A stretch of DNA of 26,095 bases from assembly GCA_910588285.1 (NCBI GenBank), contig CAJUQB010000066.1, positions 1-26,095 on the forward strand, read 5' to 3'. The DNA is from an uncultured Lachnospiraceae bacterium (GTDB lineage Bacteria; Bacillota; Clostridia; Lachnospirales; Lachnospiraceae). This document shows positions 6,224 to 13,176 of this stretch, piece after piece (the stretch's first letter is position 1; each line of letters opens with the position of its first letter). Position numbers and translations under genes: made by a program. Under the pieces are notes generated by a model. The model worked only from the letters and a program-made list of their open reading frames with translations. It was not told the DNA's origin and did no database searches.

Positions 6224-7992
6224 CGGCTAACCTCCTCTCCCGCCAGAGCGCAGCCCTGGAGCTGCAAATAGGCGCGGTAAGTGGGACTGGTTCCCAGCAG
6301 CTCCTTATGGGTACCCGCCGCTTCCAGGGAACCGTCGTTGAGAACAATGATATGATCCGCTTCCATGACCGATCGCATGTCGTGGGCAACCACTACGATG
6401 GTCCGGCCCTTCATGTGTTCCCGGACGGTACGGAAGATGGTCATGTCGCTCTTGTGGTCCAGACTGGCCCCGGCTTCATCCATCAGCAGATAATCCGGGT
6501 CAGACATCAGCGCCCGGGCGATAGCCACCCGCTGGCGCTGCCCGCCGGAGAGCAGCGCCCCGCCCATGCCCACATCGGAATCATATCCCCGGGGCAGCTG
6601 GCGGATAAAACCGTCCGCGTCCGCCAGCCTTGCGGCTCCGGCAATGGCTTCATCCGATATCTTCCCCGTTTCACCATAGGCTATATTATCACGGACAGAA
6701 CCTGAGAACAAGGGGTTATGCTGGAGAACACAGCCAAACCGACGGCGCAGCTGTGCCAGCTTCACCTCATCCGCAGCGATTTTCCCCAGCCATACCCGGC
6801 CGCTGTCCGGCGGGTAGATGCCCTGGAGCAGCTTGAGCAGTGTGGACTTGCCGGAACCGTTGCTGCCAATAATGACGGTGGTTTTTCCAGCGGGGATGGT
6901 AAGGCTCAGATCGTGAAGTACCGGCTGCTGTGGAACATACCCGAAGCTGACCCGGTCCAGTACGATATCCTGCTCCGGCTGGTTCTCCGGCAGGTCGTAC
7001 CCGGCATCCGGGTTCTCCTCCGGCCCCTCCTGGAGAACGCCCACGTACTGCATAGCGCCCTGTGTGCCCTTGAGGGTCTGGTAGTGAGTCAGGACCTCAG
7101 CCTGATACTGGTCCACCCTTCCCTTATAGGTGGTAAAGTCATTGATCCCCGTATCCGGCATTTGGCCCTTGCGGATCATGTCGGAACCGAACAGGGCGAT
7201 GGCAATATTGCCGATGGAGGTATACAGCGTATTGGAGAACACCTGCAAAACCTCCATAAAGGCGTAATAGACATCCGCCCGGTACCGTTCGTCAATGGCC
7301 CGCAGTCCTGCCTCTGTTTCCATATCCTCTATAGCCTGTGCTTTGACGTGCTTGGCGGCGGAAATATGCTCGGAGAAGAACTCCGTCATGGTATTCAGGC
7401 TCTCGTACCGCCGCAGCATCATACGGTACTGCAGCTGGCCCACCAGGGCGAACACGCCAATGGCCAGAGGAACCAGCAGCAGCATATAGGCGGAGAGCTT
7501 CGCATTGAACCGCACCATCTCCACGCAGCAGCGGACAAAGCCATAAACGGAAGCCACCGTGGAGAAGACCATATGGATCACCGCGCTGGCCTGGGTAATA
7601 TCATTGACCACCCCGGAGATCAGGGACGAGGGCTGGCGGCGCTCCACCTCCCGCATGGGCAGGTGGAGAATCTTGTCCCACAGCAGTTTCCTGGCCCGAA
7701 GGGTGACCTTCTGGCTGCCGTACTCGCCGCAGATATTGCTTCCCATGGAGATGGCGGCATTGAGAACGGTCAGCAGGGCATAGCCGATAATAACACCGTT
7801 GTAAAGCTCGCCCTTATTGATCCGGATAACATACTTGGAGATTGCCAGGAAGACCTCGGTGTTTATGAGACTGAACACCAGGGAGGCAATAAAGAGCCAC
7901 CAGGGGATAGGGAAGCGGGTATAGAATATGATATAGGATCGGAAAGAAAATTTTTCCTTTTTCTGCTCCCTACCCTTGCCGTTGTGCATCAT
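6220..7992 (-). CDS. ABC exporter half-transporter (second of pair)
   Basis: The 590-aa protein has an N-terminal transmembrane domain (helices within about 30-320) fused to a nucleotide-binding domain (about 343-580). Visible are Walker A GSNGSGKS (376-383), signature LSGGQ (481-485), Walker B YLLMDE (501-506) and the H-loop His537. All key residues are canonical. Such proteins form dimers that export peptides, lipids or drugs using ATP. The gene starts at a pair of ATG codons in the sequence TGATATGATG, directly after the stop of the first half-transporter, so the two are translationally coupled and probably make a heterodimer. No peptidase C39 domain is present, so any peptide substrate must be matured elsewhere. 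Substrate unknown. Confidence 0.92.
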   Translation of the reverse strand: MMHNGKGREQKKEKFSFRSYIIFYTRFPIPWWLFIASLVFSLINTEVFLAISKYVIRINKGELYNGVIIGYALLTVLNAAISMGSNICGEYGSQKVTLRARKLLWDKILHLPMREVERRQPSSLISGVVNDITQASAVIHMVFSTVASVYGFVRCCVEMVRFNAKLSAYMLLLVPLAIGVFALVGQLQYRMMLRRYESLNTMTEFFSEHISAAKHVKAQAIEDMETEAGLRAIDERYRADVYYAFMEVLQVFSNTLYTSIGNIAIALFGSDMIRKGQMPDTGINDFTTYKGRVDQYQAEVLTHYQTLKGTQGAMQYVGVLQEGPEENPDAGYDLPENQPEQDIVLDRVSFGYVPQQPVLHDLSLTIPAGKTTVIIGSNGSGKSTLLKLLQGIYPPDSGRVWLGKIAADEVKLAQLRRRFGCVLQHNPLFSGSVRDNIAYGETGKISDEAIAGAARLADADGFIRQLPRGYDSDVGMGGALLSGGQRQRVAIARALMSDPDYLLMDEAGASLDHKSDMTIFRTVREHMKGRTIVVVAHDMRSVMEADHIIVLNDGSLEAAGTHKELLGTSPTYRAYLQLQGCALAGEEVSR

Positions 7993-7993
7993 A

Positions 7994-9733
7994 TCAGCGC
8001 TCCTCCTCTCCGTTTTCCATCATTTCCCGGCAGAATGGATCGGAAGCCAGGACTTCATCCCGTTCCCCGGAGGACTGCACCCTGCCGTCCCGGAGGACGA
8101 TCAGATAGTCCGCGTTGCGTATAGTCTGAGCGTCATGCGCCACATAGACCACGGTCTTTCCCGCCATAACCTGCCGGATGCTGGCCCAGACACCCGCCTT
8201 GCCGTCGATGTCCATAGCGGCGGTAGCCTCATCCAACAGCAGGCAGTCCGGCTTTTTCAACAGGGCGTGGGCCACGGAAAACCGCTGCCGCTGCCCGCCG
8301 GAGAGGCTGGCACCGCTCTCGCCCACCGGGGCATCGTATCCCATAGGCTGGCGGCGGACATAGTCCAGGATGCCCACGGCGGCGCAGGCCTCGTCCAGCT
8401 CCTCATCCGATGGGATCCGGCCCAGGCCGTGGAGCAGATTGTTCCGGATGGTTCCGGCGTACATGACACTCTCCTGGGTCACGTATCCCAAAGCGCGGCG
8501 AAAGCTTGCCAGGGAATACTCCGACGTGTCCTTTCCTCCAATCTGTACCGACCCGCCGTCCAGGGGATAGAGACGGTCGATCAGGTTCAGGAGCGTCGTC
8601 TTCCCTGACCCGGATGGCCCGACGACGGCAGTGATCCGTCCTGCGGGAATATCCAGGTCCAACCCCTGGAACAGCGGCTTGTCACCAAAGGAGAAATCTA
8701 CCTTTTCAAAATGGATTCCTCCGGCGGGGGAGCCCATAGCATCTCCCACACCCAAGTCCTCGGAATGCTCTGCCATAATTTGGCTCACCCGGTCCACCGC
8801 TCCCTGGGCGCACTTGAAGGAGGTCCAGTAGCCGCAGTAACCGCTGAGGATGCTGGTGAGCTGGACGGCGAAGCCGTAATAGGCAATCCATTCTGTCAGG
8901 CTCAGTGCGCCGGAGGCATAGTAACCCCTGCCTACCAGGATAATAACGATAGTTTGCAGCACCCCGGCAATAGCCTGGATAGGCACCGCCAGGCCGGTAA
9001 TCCAGATGTTCATCCCGGCGGCGCGGTAGCTTGCCTTCATCCGCTCTTCCCCGATACCGGATTCCTTTGTTTCGGTGCCCATGGACTTGATGAGCATCAG
9101 GTTATTGGTCCGCTCCGCTATGGAGGCCGTCAGCTCGGCATTGCGGCGGTTCATGAGATCCTGCACGCCGAACTGCAGCCTGCCTAGAATAAAGCTGATA
9201 AGGATATTCACCGGCAGCGCCACCACCAGGGACCACATCAAAGCCCCATCATAGCTGGAAACCTTCCGGAGGATGACGAAGCTGGCATAGGCGGTGGTGA
9301 ATATGGGGATGAACACCTTCATAACCAGGTTGCTGATGCTGGAAATATCGGTAGTGATACGGCTGAGCAGTTCCTTAGGGTTATTGTTTTCATAGAACCA
9401 CAGGGGCAGGCTCACTGTCTTGCGCCAGACCATCCGGCGCAGATTCCGGTCCATGCGGGCCACACAGAGGTTATTAATGATTCCGGAAACAGAACCCAGA
9501 ACCAAGGAAAGGATCTGATAGAAAAAGTAAGGCAGCACCACAGCGGTCAGACCCACGTTTCCGGCAAAGAGGGCGGCGCTGTACTCAGTAGTGCTGACGC
9601 CCACATTGGCAATGACGGCGCTGGCTGCCAGATAGCCGATGATCCATAGGTAGGGCAAATCCGCTTTGCCCAGCATGGAGAAGAAGCGGCGGAAGCTGCC
9701 GTAATTTTTTCGAAAAATTGCGTTTGTTTCCAT
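7994..9733 (-). CDS. ABC exporter half-transporter (first of pair)
   Basis: The 579-aa protein has a transmembrane domain (about 25-320) and a nucleotide-binding domain (about 340-575). It has Walker A GPSGSGKT (372-379), signature LSGGQRQRF (from 477), Walker B CLLLDE (497-502) and H-loop His533. Like its partner, it keeps the catalytic Glu and His, so neither half shows the degenerate site common in some heterodimeric exporters. The start ATG at 9733 follows AAGGAGA by 6 nt. The 85-bp gap to the upstream lipoprotein gene holds a hairpin that may set the ratio of lipoprotein to transporter. It acts in the cytoplasmic membrane; what it exports is not visible from the sequence. Confidence 0.92.
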   Translation of the reverse strand: METNAIFRKNYGSFRRFFSMLGKADLPYLWIIGYLAASAVIANVGVSTTEYSAALFAGNVGLTAVVLPYFFYQILSLVLGSVSGIINNLCVARMDRNLRRMVWRKTVSLPLWFYENNNPKELLSRITTDISSISNLVMKVFIPIFTTAYASFVILRKVSSYDGALMWSLVVALPVNILISFILGRLQFGVQDLMNRRNAELTASIAERTNNLMLIKSMGTETKESGIGEERMKASYRAAGMNIWITGLAVPIQAIAGVLQTIVIILVGRGYYASGALSLTEWIAYYGFAVQLTSILSGYCGYWTSFKCAQGAVDRVSQIMAEHSEDLGVGDAMGSPAGGIHFEKVDFSFGDKPLFQGLDLDIPAGRITAVVGPSGSGKTTLLNLIDRLYPLDGGSVQIGGKDTSEYSLASFRRALGYVTQESVMYAGTIRNNLLHGLGRIPSDEELDEACAAVGILDYVRRQPMGYDAPVGESGASLSGGQRQRFSVAHALLKKPDCLLLDEATAAMDIDGKAGVWASIRQVMAGKTVVYVAHDAQTIRNADYLIVLRDGRVQSSGERDEVLASDPFCREMMENGEEER

Positions 9734-9770
9734 TGGTTTCTCCTTCCTCGTATATGCTTTTCAGAGAAAT

Positions 9771-9806
9771 GCCCCTGCCCCATCCCACAAAGGACAGGGT
9801 AGGGGC
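9771..9806 (-). terminator. Intra-operon GC-rich hairpin, possible partial terminator
   Basis: GCCCCTGCCC (9771-9780) pairs with GGGTAGGGGC (9797-9806), with one G-T pair. It lies between the lipoprotein stop and the ABC start. The following minus-strand sequence (ATTTCTCTGA) has only a weak U-run, so it is more likely an mRNA stabiliser or partial terminator than a full stop. Confidence 0.45.
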
Positions 9807-9818
9807 GTCCATATGTCC

Positions 9819-10298
9819 TTACTTCCCGGAAAGCCCTTGAAAATCAGCCATGACGGCATCCTTCTGGGCGTACCCATCCCCAAAGGCGATGGCGAAGCTG
9901 CCATTATGGGCAGCGGTCTCCAGGACGGCAGCGCCGCCCATATAGACAACCGTGCCGCCATTCATAGCAAGGTTCTGGAAACAGTTGGTATACGCTTCGG
10001 AGGGCGCGGCGGCGTCCCACCACATCAGCCACAGCCCGTCATAATCCTGGGCCTTGTCAGCAAAGGGGGCAAAGGGGATCTCCCCGCCGGTGTTGTCCGT
10101 GAGATAGCCCTCGGTAGTGAGCATGTCCACCGGAGCGGCATCCTTGGAAATATAGCCCTTAGCAGTCAGGTATTCCACCATTTCATCATATGTACAGGTT
10201 TCCGGGTCAACGGCCTTTGCGCCGCCGCAGGCGGCTAGACCGAACAAGAGAACCAGCGCCAACAGGGCGCAGAGGGTACGTTTTGCAGCGTATTTCAT
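9819..10298 (-). CDS. Small lipoprotein (159 aa) opening the ABC exporter operon
   Basis: The protein begins MKYAAKRTLCALLALVLLFG and has a lipobox LAAC with the lipidated Cys24, so it should be anchored outside the membrane. The mature part has no family I can name but is related to the 159-aa protein at 5744-6223 (shared WWD motif, glycine-rich strand, NG-x-FA segment). I chose the ATG at 10298 because it follows GGGAGGA and because the upstream in-frame ATG at 10334 falls in the -10 box of the promoter. It is first in the operon with the two transporters, its paralogue and the LytTR regulator. A role as substrate-capturing or signal-sensing partner of the exporter is inference. Confidence 0.85.
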   Translation of the reverse strand: MKYAAKRTLCALLALVLLFGLAACGGAKAVDPETCTYDEMVEYLTAKGYISKDAAPVDMLTTEGYLTDNTGGEIPFAPFADKAQDYDGLWLMWWDAAAPSEAYTNCFQNLAMNGGTVVYMGGAAVLETAAHNGSFAIAFGDGYAQKDAVMADFQGLSGK

Positions 10299-10329
10299 GG
10301 AATAAGTCCTCCCTTTTATAAGTAAATGT

Positions 10330-10401
10330 ATCATATCACATCCGCGGCCCCTGGAAAAGGGTGCGTGTCGATTTTGTCCGAAAAGACGATTGATCTGTCC
10401 G
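10330..10401 (-). promoter_or_regulatory. Promoter of exporter operon with 21-bp-phased direct repeats (site A)
   Basis: On the minus strand two 9-bp elements, GGACAGATC (10400-10392) and GGACAAAAT (10379-10371), start 21 bp apart. The proximal one starts 21 bp before a -35-like TTTTCC (10358-10353); a 17-bp spacer leads to the -10 TATGAT (10335-10330). The spacing fits a LytTR-type operator placed to activate a weak promoter. It lies directly behind the thioredoxin stop. Confidence 0.7.
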
Positions 10402-10403
10402 TA

Positions 10404-10721
10404 TTACGCATACATGTGCTGGGCGATCACATCCTTCACCGCCTGGGGCTGCATCACTCCCACATGGCTGTCAACCAGCTTTCCGTCCTTATAGAAGTGG
10501 ATGGTGGGGACGGCGGTAATGCCGTACTCCTCTGCAATTTCCGGGTTCTCGGTGGTGTTGAGTTTGACAATGTTCAGGAATGGGATCTCCGCCTCAATGT
10601 CCTCCAGGATTTTGGAAAACAGCTTGCAGGGGACGCAGGTGGTGCCATAAAAATCGGCAATCACGAAATCTTCGCTGATCAGCTCCTTGAAATTGCTCTT
10701 GTCCGCGTTTTGAATCGCCAT
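10404..10721 (-). CDS. trxA: Thioredoxin with CVPC active site
   Basis: The 105-aa single-domain protein has normal thioredoxin length and fold markers: ADFYGTTCVPCK with Cys29 and Cys32, and the cis-proline segment AVPT (Pro72). It is a cytoplasmic dithiol reductase. The usual WCGPC motif is TCVPC here. CVPC thioredoxins are known from amino-acid-fermenting clostridia, and the change should alter redox potential or partner choice. The ATG at 10721 follows AAAGGAGG. The gene lies 14 bp after the trigger-factor-like gene and is the third gene of a unit with its likely reductase. No terminator follows, so transcription may run on into the lipoprotein/exporter operon in addition to that operon's own promoter. 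Confidence 0.93.
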   Translation of the reverse strand: MAIQNADKSNFKELISEDFVIADFYGTTCVPCKLFSKILEDIEAEIPFLNIVKLNTTENPEIAEEYGITAVPTIHFYKDGKLVDSHVGVMQPQAVKDVIAQHMYA

Positions 10722-10735
10722 GATGGGTTCCTCCT

Positions 10736-11656
10736 TTAATAAAATTTTCTAATGTATTCTTTCAGTACCGTATAGGCGTGTCCGGCGTACTCATTGAAGA
10801 GAAAGCTGTCATAGGGGTTGGCTTCCCGGGCGTTCTCCTCGGAGACGTGCCAGGATCTGACATAGTCCGCGATAGATTCCCCATACTCCGCTTCCCTCGC
10901 CCGGAAGCCGTCCTTTTCGGCGTACCGGCAGCCCAGCAGATAGCGGCAGAGCTTGTCCCAACCGTCGTATTGCAGCATGGCCACCAGCTCGTGGTAGCTC
11001 TTCACCGGAATGCGGCCCTGGAACTGCTCCGGGGTCATCTTTTCCAGGACCATGCCCTCCTGGCGGCACAGCGTCCGGCAGCGGTCCAGCTCCCGGTTGA
11101 TGGCTTCCGCCCAGTCCTCCCGGTCCAAGACAAATTCCGAGCCGCTGATGACCTCCCGCATAAGGTGGTTCAGCGCATCGTAGGAATCCTCCTGGAACGC
11201 AGCCGCCTTCTGCTGCTCCAGCAGATACGCCCGGTACGCCGCCACGGTGTGTACACCCTCCAGCCCCAGCTTCTCCACCATTTCATCCCCGGGTTCCGGT
11301 ACCACGCGGTTCATCACACCCGTCAGCGTAAGGGAGACTTTGCCCTCCGGCAGGATGGTCTCCCTGGTTTCGCCCACCTTCATGCCGATGGATATATCCT
11401 CCAGATCTTTGTGGAACATGCTGCTCCCGGCTACGAACCGGACCTTCTCCTTCTGGAATCGGGGGCAGTCCGATGCCAGCCGGCACACCACCTGATCTCC
11501 GGGAGAAACCGTTGTACCGGCCTCCCAACGGATATACGGGTTGGTCAGCCGCCGCAGTTCTGCTTCCAACGCCGCCCCGTCCAGCACGAAGGGCTTTAAC
11601 AGGGACTTCACATCTACTTCCCGGTAGTCCTTTACCCGCAATACTCTTGATTTCAT
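10736..11656 (-). CDS. Trigger-factor-like protein (FKBP domain plus chaperone arm, no ribosome-binding signature)
   Basis: The 306-aa protein resembles the FKBP-type prolyl isomerase domain of trigger factor (about 50-135: VSPGDQVVCRLA, a DISIGMKVGET segment and LTLTGVMNRV). This is followed by the helical C-terminal arm region (from about VEKLGLEGVHTVAAYRAYL to the end). Ordinary trigger factors have about 430 aa and an N-terminal ribosome-binding domain with a GFRxGKxP motif. Here only about 50 residues precede the FKBP part and that motif is absent, so the protein is probably a free chaperone/isomerase. The ATG at 11656 is 1 bp past the thioredoxin-reductase stop and uses a GGAGG within that gene's last codons. 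Pairing with thioredoxin enzymes suggests a role in folding or redox handling of a specific client. Confidence 0.8.
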   Translation of the reverse strand: MKSRVLRVKDYREVDVKSLLKPFVLDGAALEAELRRLTNPYIRWEAGTTVSPGDQVVCRLASDCPRFQKEKVRFVAGSSMFHKDLEDISIGMKVGETRETILPEGKVSLTLTGVMNRVVPEPGDEMVEKLGLEGVHTVAAYRAYLLEQQKAAAFQEDSYDALNHLMREVISGSEFVLDREDWAEAINRELDRCRTLCRQEGMVLEKMTPEQFQGRIPVKSYHELVAMLQYDGWDKLCRYLLGCRYAEKDGFRAREAEYGESIADYVRSWHVSEENAREANPYDSFLFNEYAGHAYTVLKEYIRKFY

Positions 11657-11657
11657 G

Positions 11658-12512
11658 CTACACCTCCAGTTTTTTCAGATATTCCACCGCGCTGTGCAAA
11701 GCCACGTTGCCCTCTCCCACCGCTTTCGCGTACTGATAGGGCCGTCCCGTGCAGTCCCCGGCGGCAAAGCATCCCGGCAGATTGGTTCGCTGCTGCCGAT
11801 CCGTCTGGATATGCCCGTCCTCCGCCTTCAGTCCCGGCAGCAGCACCGCCGGAGCCACGCAGGAGCGCAGGCAGAAAATCCCGTCCGCCGCCACCGTCTC
11901 CCCGCCACAGGCGATGCCCGCGGCGCGATCCTCTCCCAGGATTTCCGTGGGATAGCCCACGGTATGCCGCACGTTGTCCCGGCGGATGCCGCAGTCCTTA
12001 TAACTGGTGCAGAGGAACACTTCCTCAGCAAGGCTCGCCAGAAACTCGATTTCCTCCTCCAGGCCCGGGTCCGTGCAGACCACGGCGATTCGCTTGCCCC
12101 TGTACAGCTCCCCGTCGCAGGTAGCGCAATAGCTGACGCCCTTTCCCAGCAGGCGGCTCTCGCCGGGGATTTCCCGGCTGTTGGATACGCCGGCGGCCAG
12201 GATAACGGTTTTGCCGTCATACATTTTGTCGTTGACCACGGCGGTATAATATCCCCCCATGTCATAAATCGAATTGACCCGTTCTTCCCGGATTTCGATA
12301 CCCAGCCCGTCAATCTGGCGCAGGAAGGCATCGCACATTTCCGGCCCAGTGACTGCCGGAAGCCCCGGATAATTCATGACGCGCTCGGCTTTGGCAATCT
12401 TAGGACTTAGCACTCTGGAGCCAAACCAGAGGAAATCCAGGTTCCGTGCTTTTGCGCTCAGTGCGGCGGAAATACCAGCAGGTCCGCTGCCAATAATAAG
12501 CAGATCGTACAT
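11658..12512 (-). CDS. Thioredoxin-reductase-like flavoprotein with atypical NADPH site
   Basis: The 284-aa protein has the FAD-binding motif GSGPAG (8-13), the redox-active CATC (Cys129, Cys132) and the C-terminal FAD segment GCFAAGDCTGRPYQ. These identify the low-molecular-weight thioredoxin reductase group. The second Rossmann motif, normally GGGxSA, reads VVCTDPGLEEE (144-154), and the arginine-rich NADPH phosphate motif is not seen. Clostridial ferredoxin-dependent flavin thioredoxin reductases also lack NADPH motifs, so the electron donor may be ferredoxin or another flavoprotein; this is inference. I chose the ATG at 12512 (MYDLLIIG) because GGGAGGGG lies just upstream and homologues start there. 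First gene of the unit with the trigger-factor-like gene and thioredoxin. Confidence 0.88.
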   Translation of the reverse strand: MYDLLIIGSGPAGISAALSAKARNLDFLWFGSRVLSPKIAKAERVMNYPGLPAVTGPEMCDAFLRQIDGLGIEIREERVNSIYDMGGYYTAVVNDKMYDGKTVILAAGVSNSREIPGESRLLGKGVSYCATCDGELYRGKRIAVVCTDPGLEEEIEFLASLAEEVFLCTSYKDCGIRRDNVRHTVGYPTEILGEDRAAGIACGGETVAADGIFCLRSCVAPAVLLPGLKAEDGHIQTDRQQRTNLPGCFAAGDCTGRPYQYAKAVGEGNVALHSAVEYLKKLEV

Positions 12513-12546
12513 ATGACACACCCCTCCCAGAATTTTTCTGAGTGCA

Positions 12547-12616
12547 ACCATATCATTTTTTTCGGGAAAATCAATACCATTTGCTTATTTCGCCCCGAAA
12601 ACAGTTTATTCTGTAC
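12547..12616 (-). promoter_or_regulatory. Promoter of thioredoxin operon with weaker 21-bp-phased repeats (site C)
   Basis: On the minus strand, GTACAGAAT (12616-12608) and the poorer copy GGGCGAAAT (12595-12587) start 21 bp apart. The proximal copy starts 21 bp before TTGATT (12574-12569), which is 16 bp from TATGGT (12552-12547). The geometry repeats that of sites A and B, although the proximal copy matches the consensus at only 6 of 9 positions. Confidence 0.5.
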
Positions 12617-12680
12617 CAATGCGGATACCCTGCCTTTTTTTGCCGGAACCGGCATGAAAGGGACGGAACTTTAGCGAATG

Positions 12681-12750
12681 AGACAGAATTGTCGGAGAAA
12701 TGGACAGAATGAACCAGCCACCTTGCGGCGGCTGTAAAAACATTTATAAT
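12681..12750 (+). promoter_or_regulatory. Promoter of yitT/cysteine desulfidase operon with 21-bp-phased repeats (site B)
   Basis: AGACAGAAT (12681-12689) and GGACAGAAT (12702-12710) start 21 bp apart. The proximal copy starts 21 bp before the -35 TTGCGG (12723-12728), and a 16-bp spacer leads to a perfect -10 TATAAT (12745-12750). It drives the rightward unit starting with the M16C relic at 12799. Confidence 0.72.
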
Positions 12751-12798
12751 GATAACACCCAAACAGAAAAAAGAAGCTTTCACTTTAAGGAGGCCATT

Positions 12799-13175
12799 AT
12801 GGAAAAGAACAGTATCCTTTCAGATTTTATTGTCCTCAACCGACAGCGTATCGATGAACTGGAAGCAAACCTCTGGCAAATGGAGCACAAAAAATCCGGT
12901 TTCTGGCTGGCGCGGGAGGTAACCCGGTTTCTGTTTCCGGACACCTGCTACCGCTTTGCTGCCGGCGACGACCCGGAACCTATCCCGGAGCTGACCTATG
13001 AAACCTTTGCCGCTGCCGTGTCTGCCGCGAGATGCTTTCCACCATGCCGGATGACCTGGCATCCCTGGCAGACTCTGTGCAAGAGTCGGCGGCACGGGGG
13101 AGCGTCTGCATCCTCGGCTCCCGCCAGCAGGTGGACGCCTGCGCCGGGTGGCTGGACAATATAATGGTGCTTTGA
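12799..13175 (+). pseudogene. Relic of an M16C (insulinase-like) peptidase gene with large internal losses
   Basis: An ATG at 12799 after AAGGAGG opens MEKNSILSDFIVLNRQRIDE, ending QMEHKKSG: the N-terminus of a PreP/Cym1-type M16C zinc peptidase. The text then jumps to LAREVTRFLFPDTCYR and PELTYETF, a motif region that normally lies more than 100 residues further on; the HxxEH zinc site between them is missing. After about 13015 the frame changes. The C-terminal segment MLSTMPDDLASLADSVQES and the ending to a TGA at 13173-13175 follow. Normal family members have about 970 aa, so over 80% is gone. The relic ends 1 bp before the yitT ATG. Its promoter and ribosome site are intact, and it now acts in effect as a leader for the downstream genes. 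Confidence 0.75.
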
Positions 13176-13176
13176 T

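Noticed and set aside
6718..8124. Long plus-strand frame (468 codons) opposite the ABC transporter genes
   Set aside because: It mirrors conserved ABC motifs on the other strand, has no ribosome site, and its composition is that of an antisense shadow of a GC-rich gene.
7994..9733. Bacteriocin exporter with built-in C39 peptidase
   Set aside because: Neither ABC protein has the N-terminal cysteine peptidase domain; both begin with the transmembrane region.
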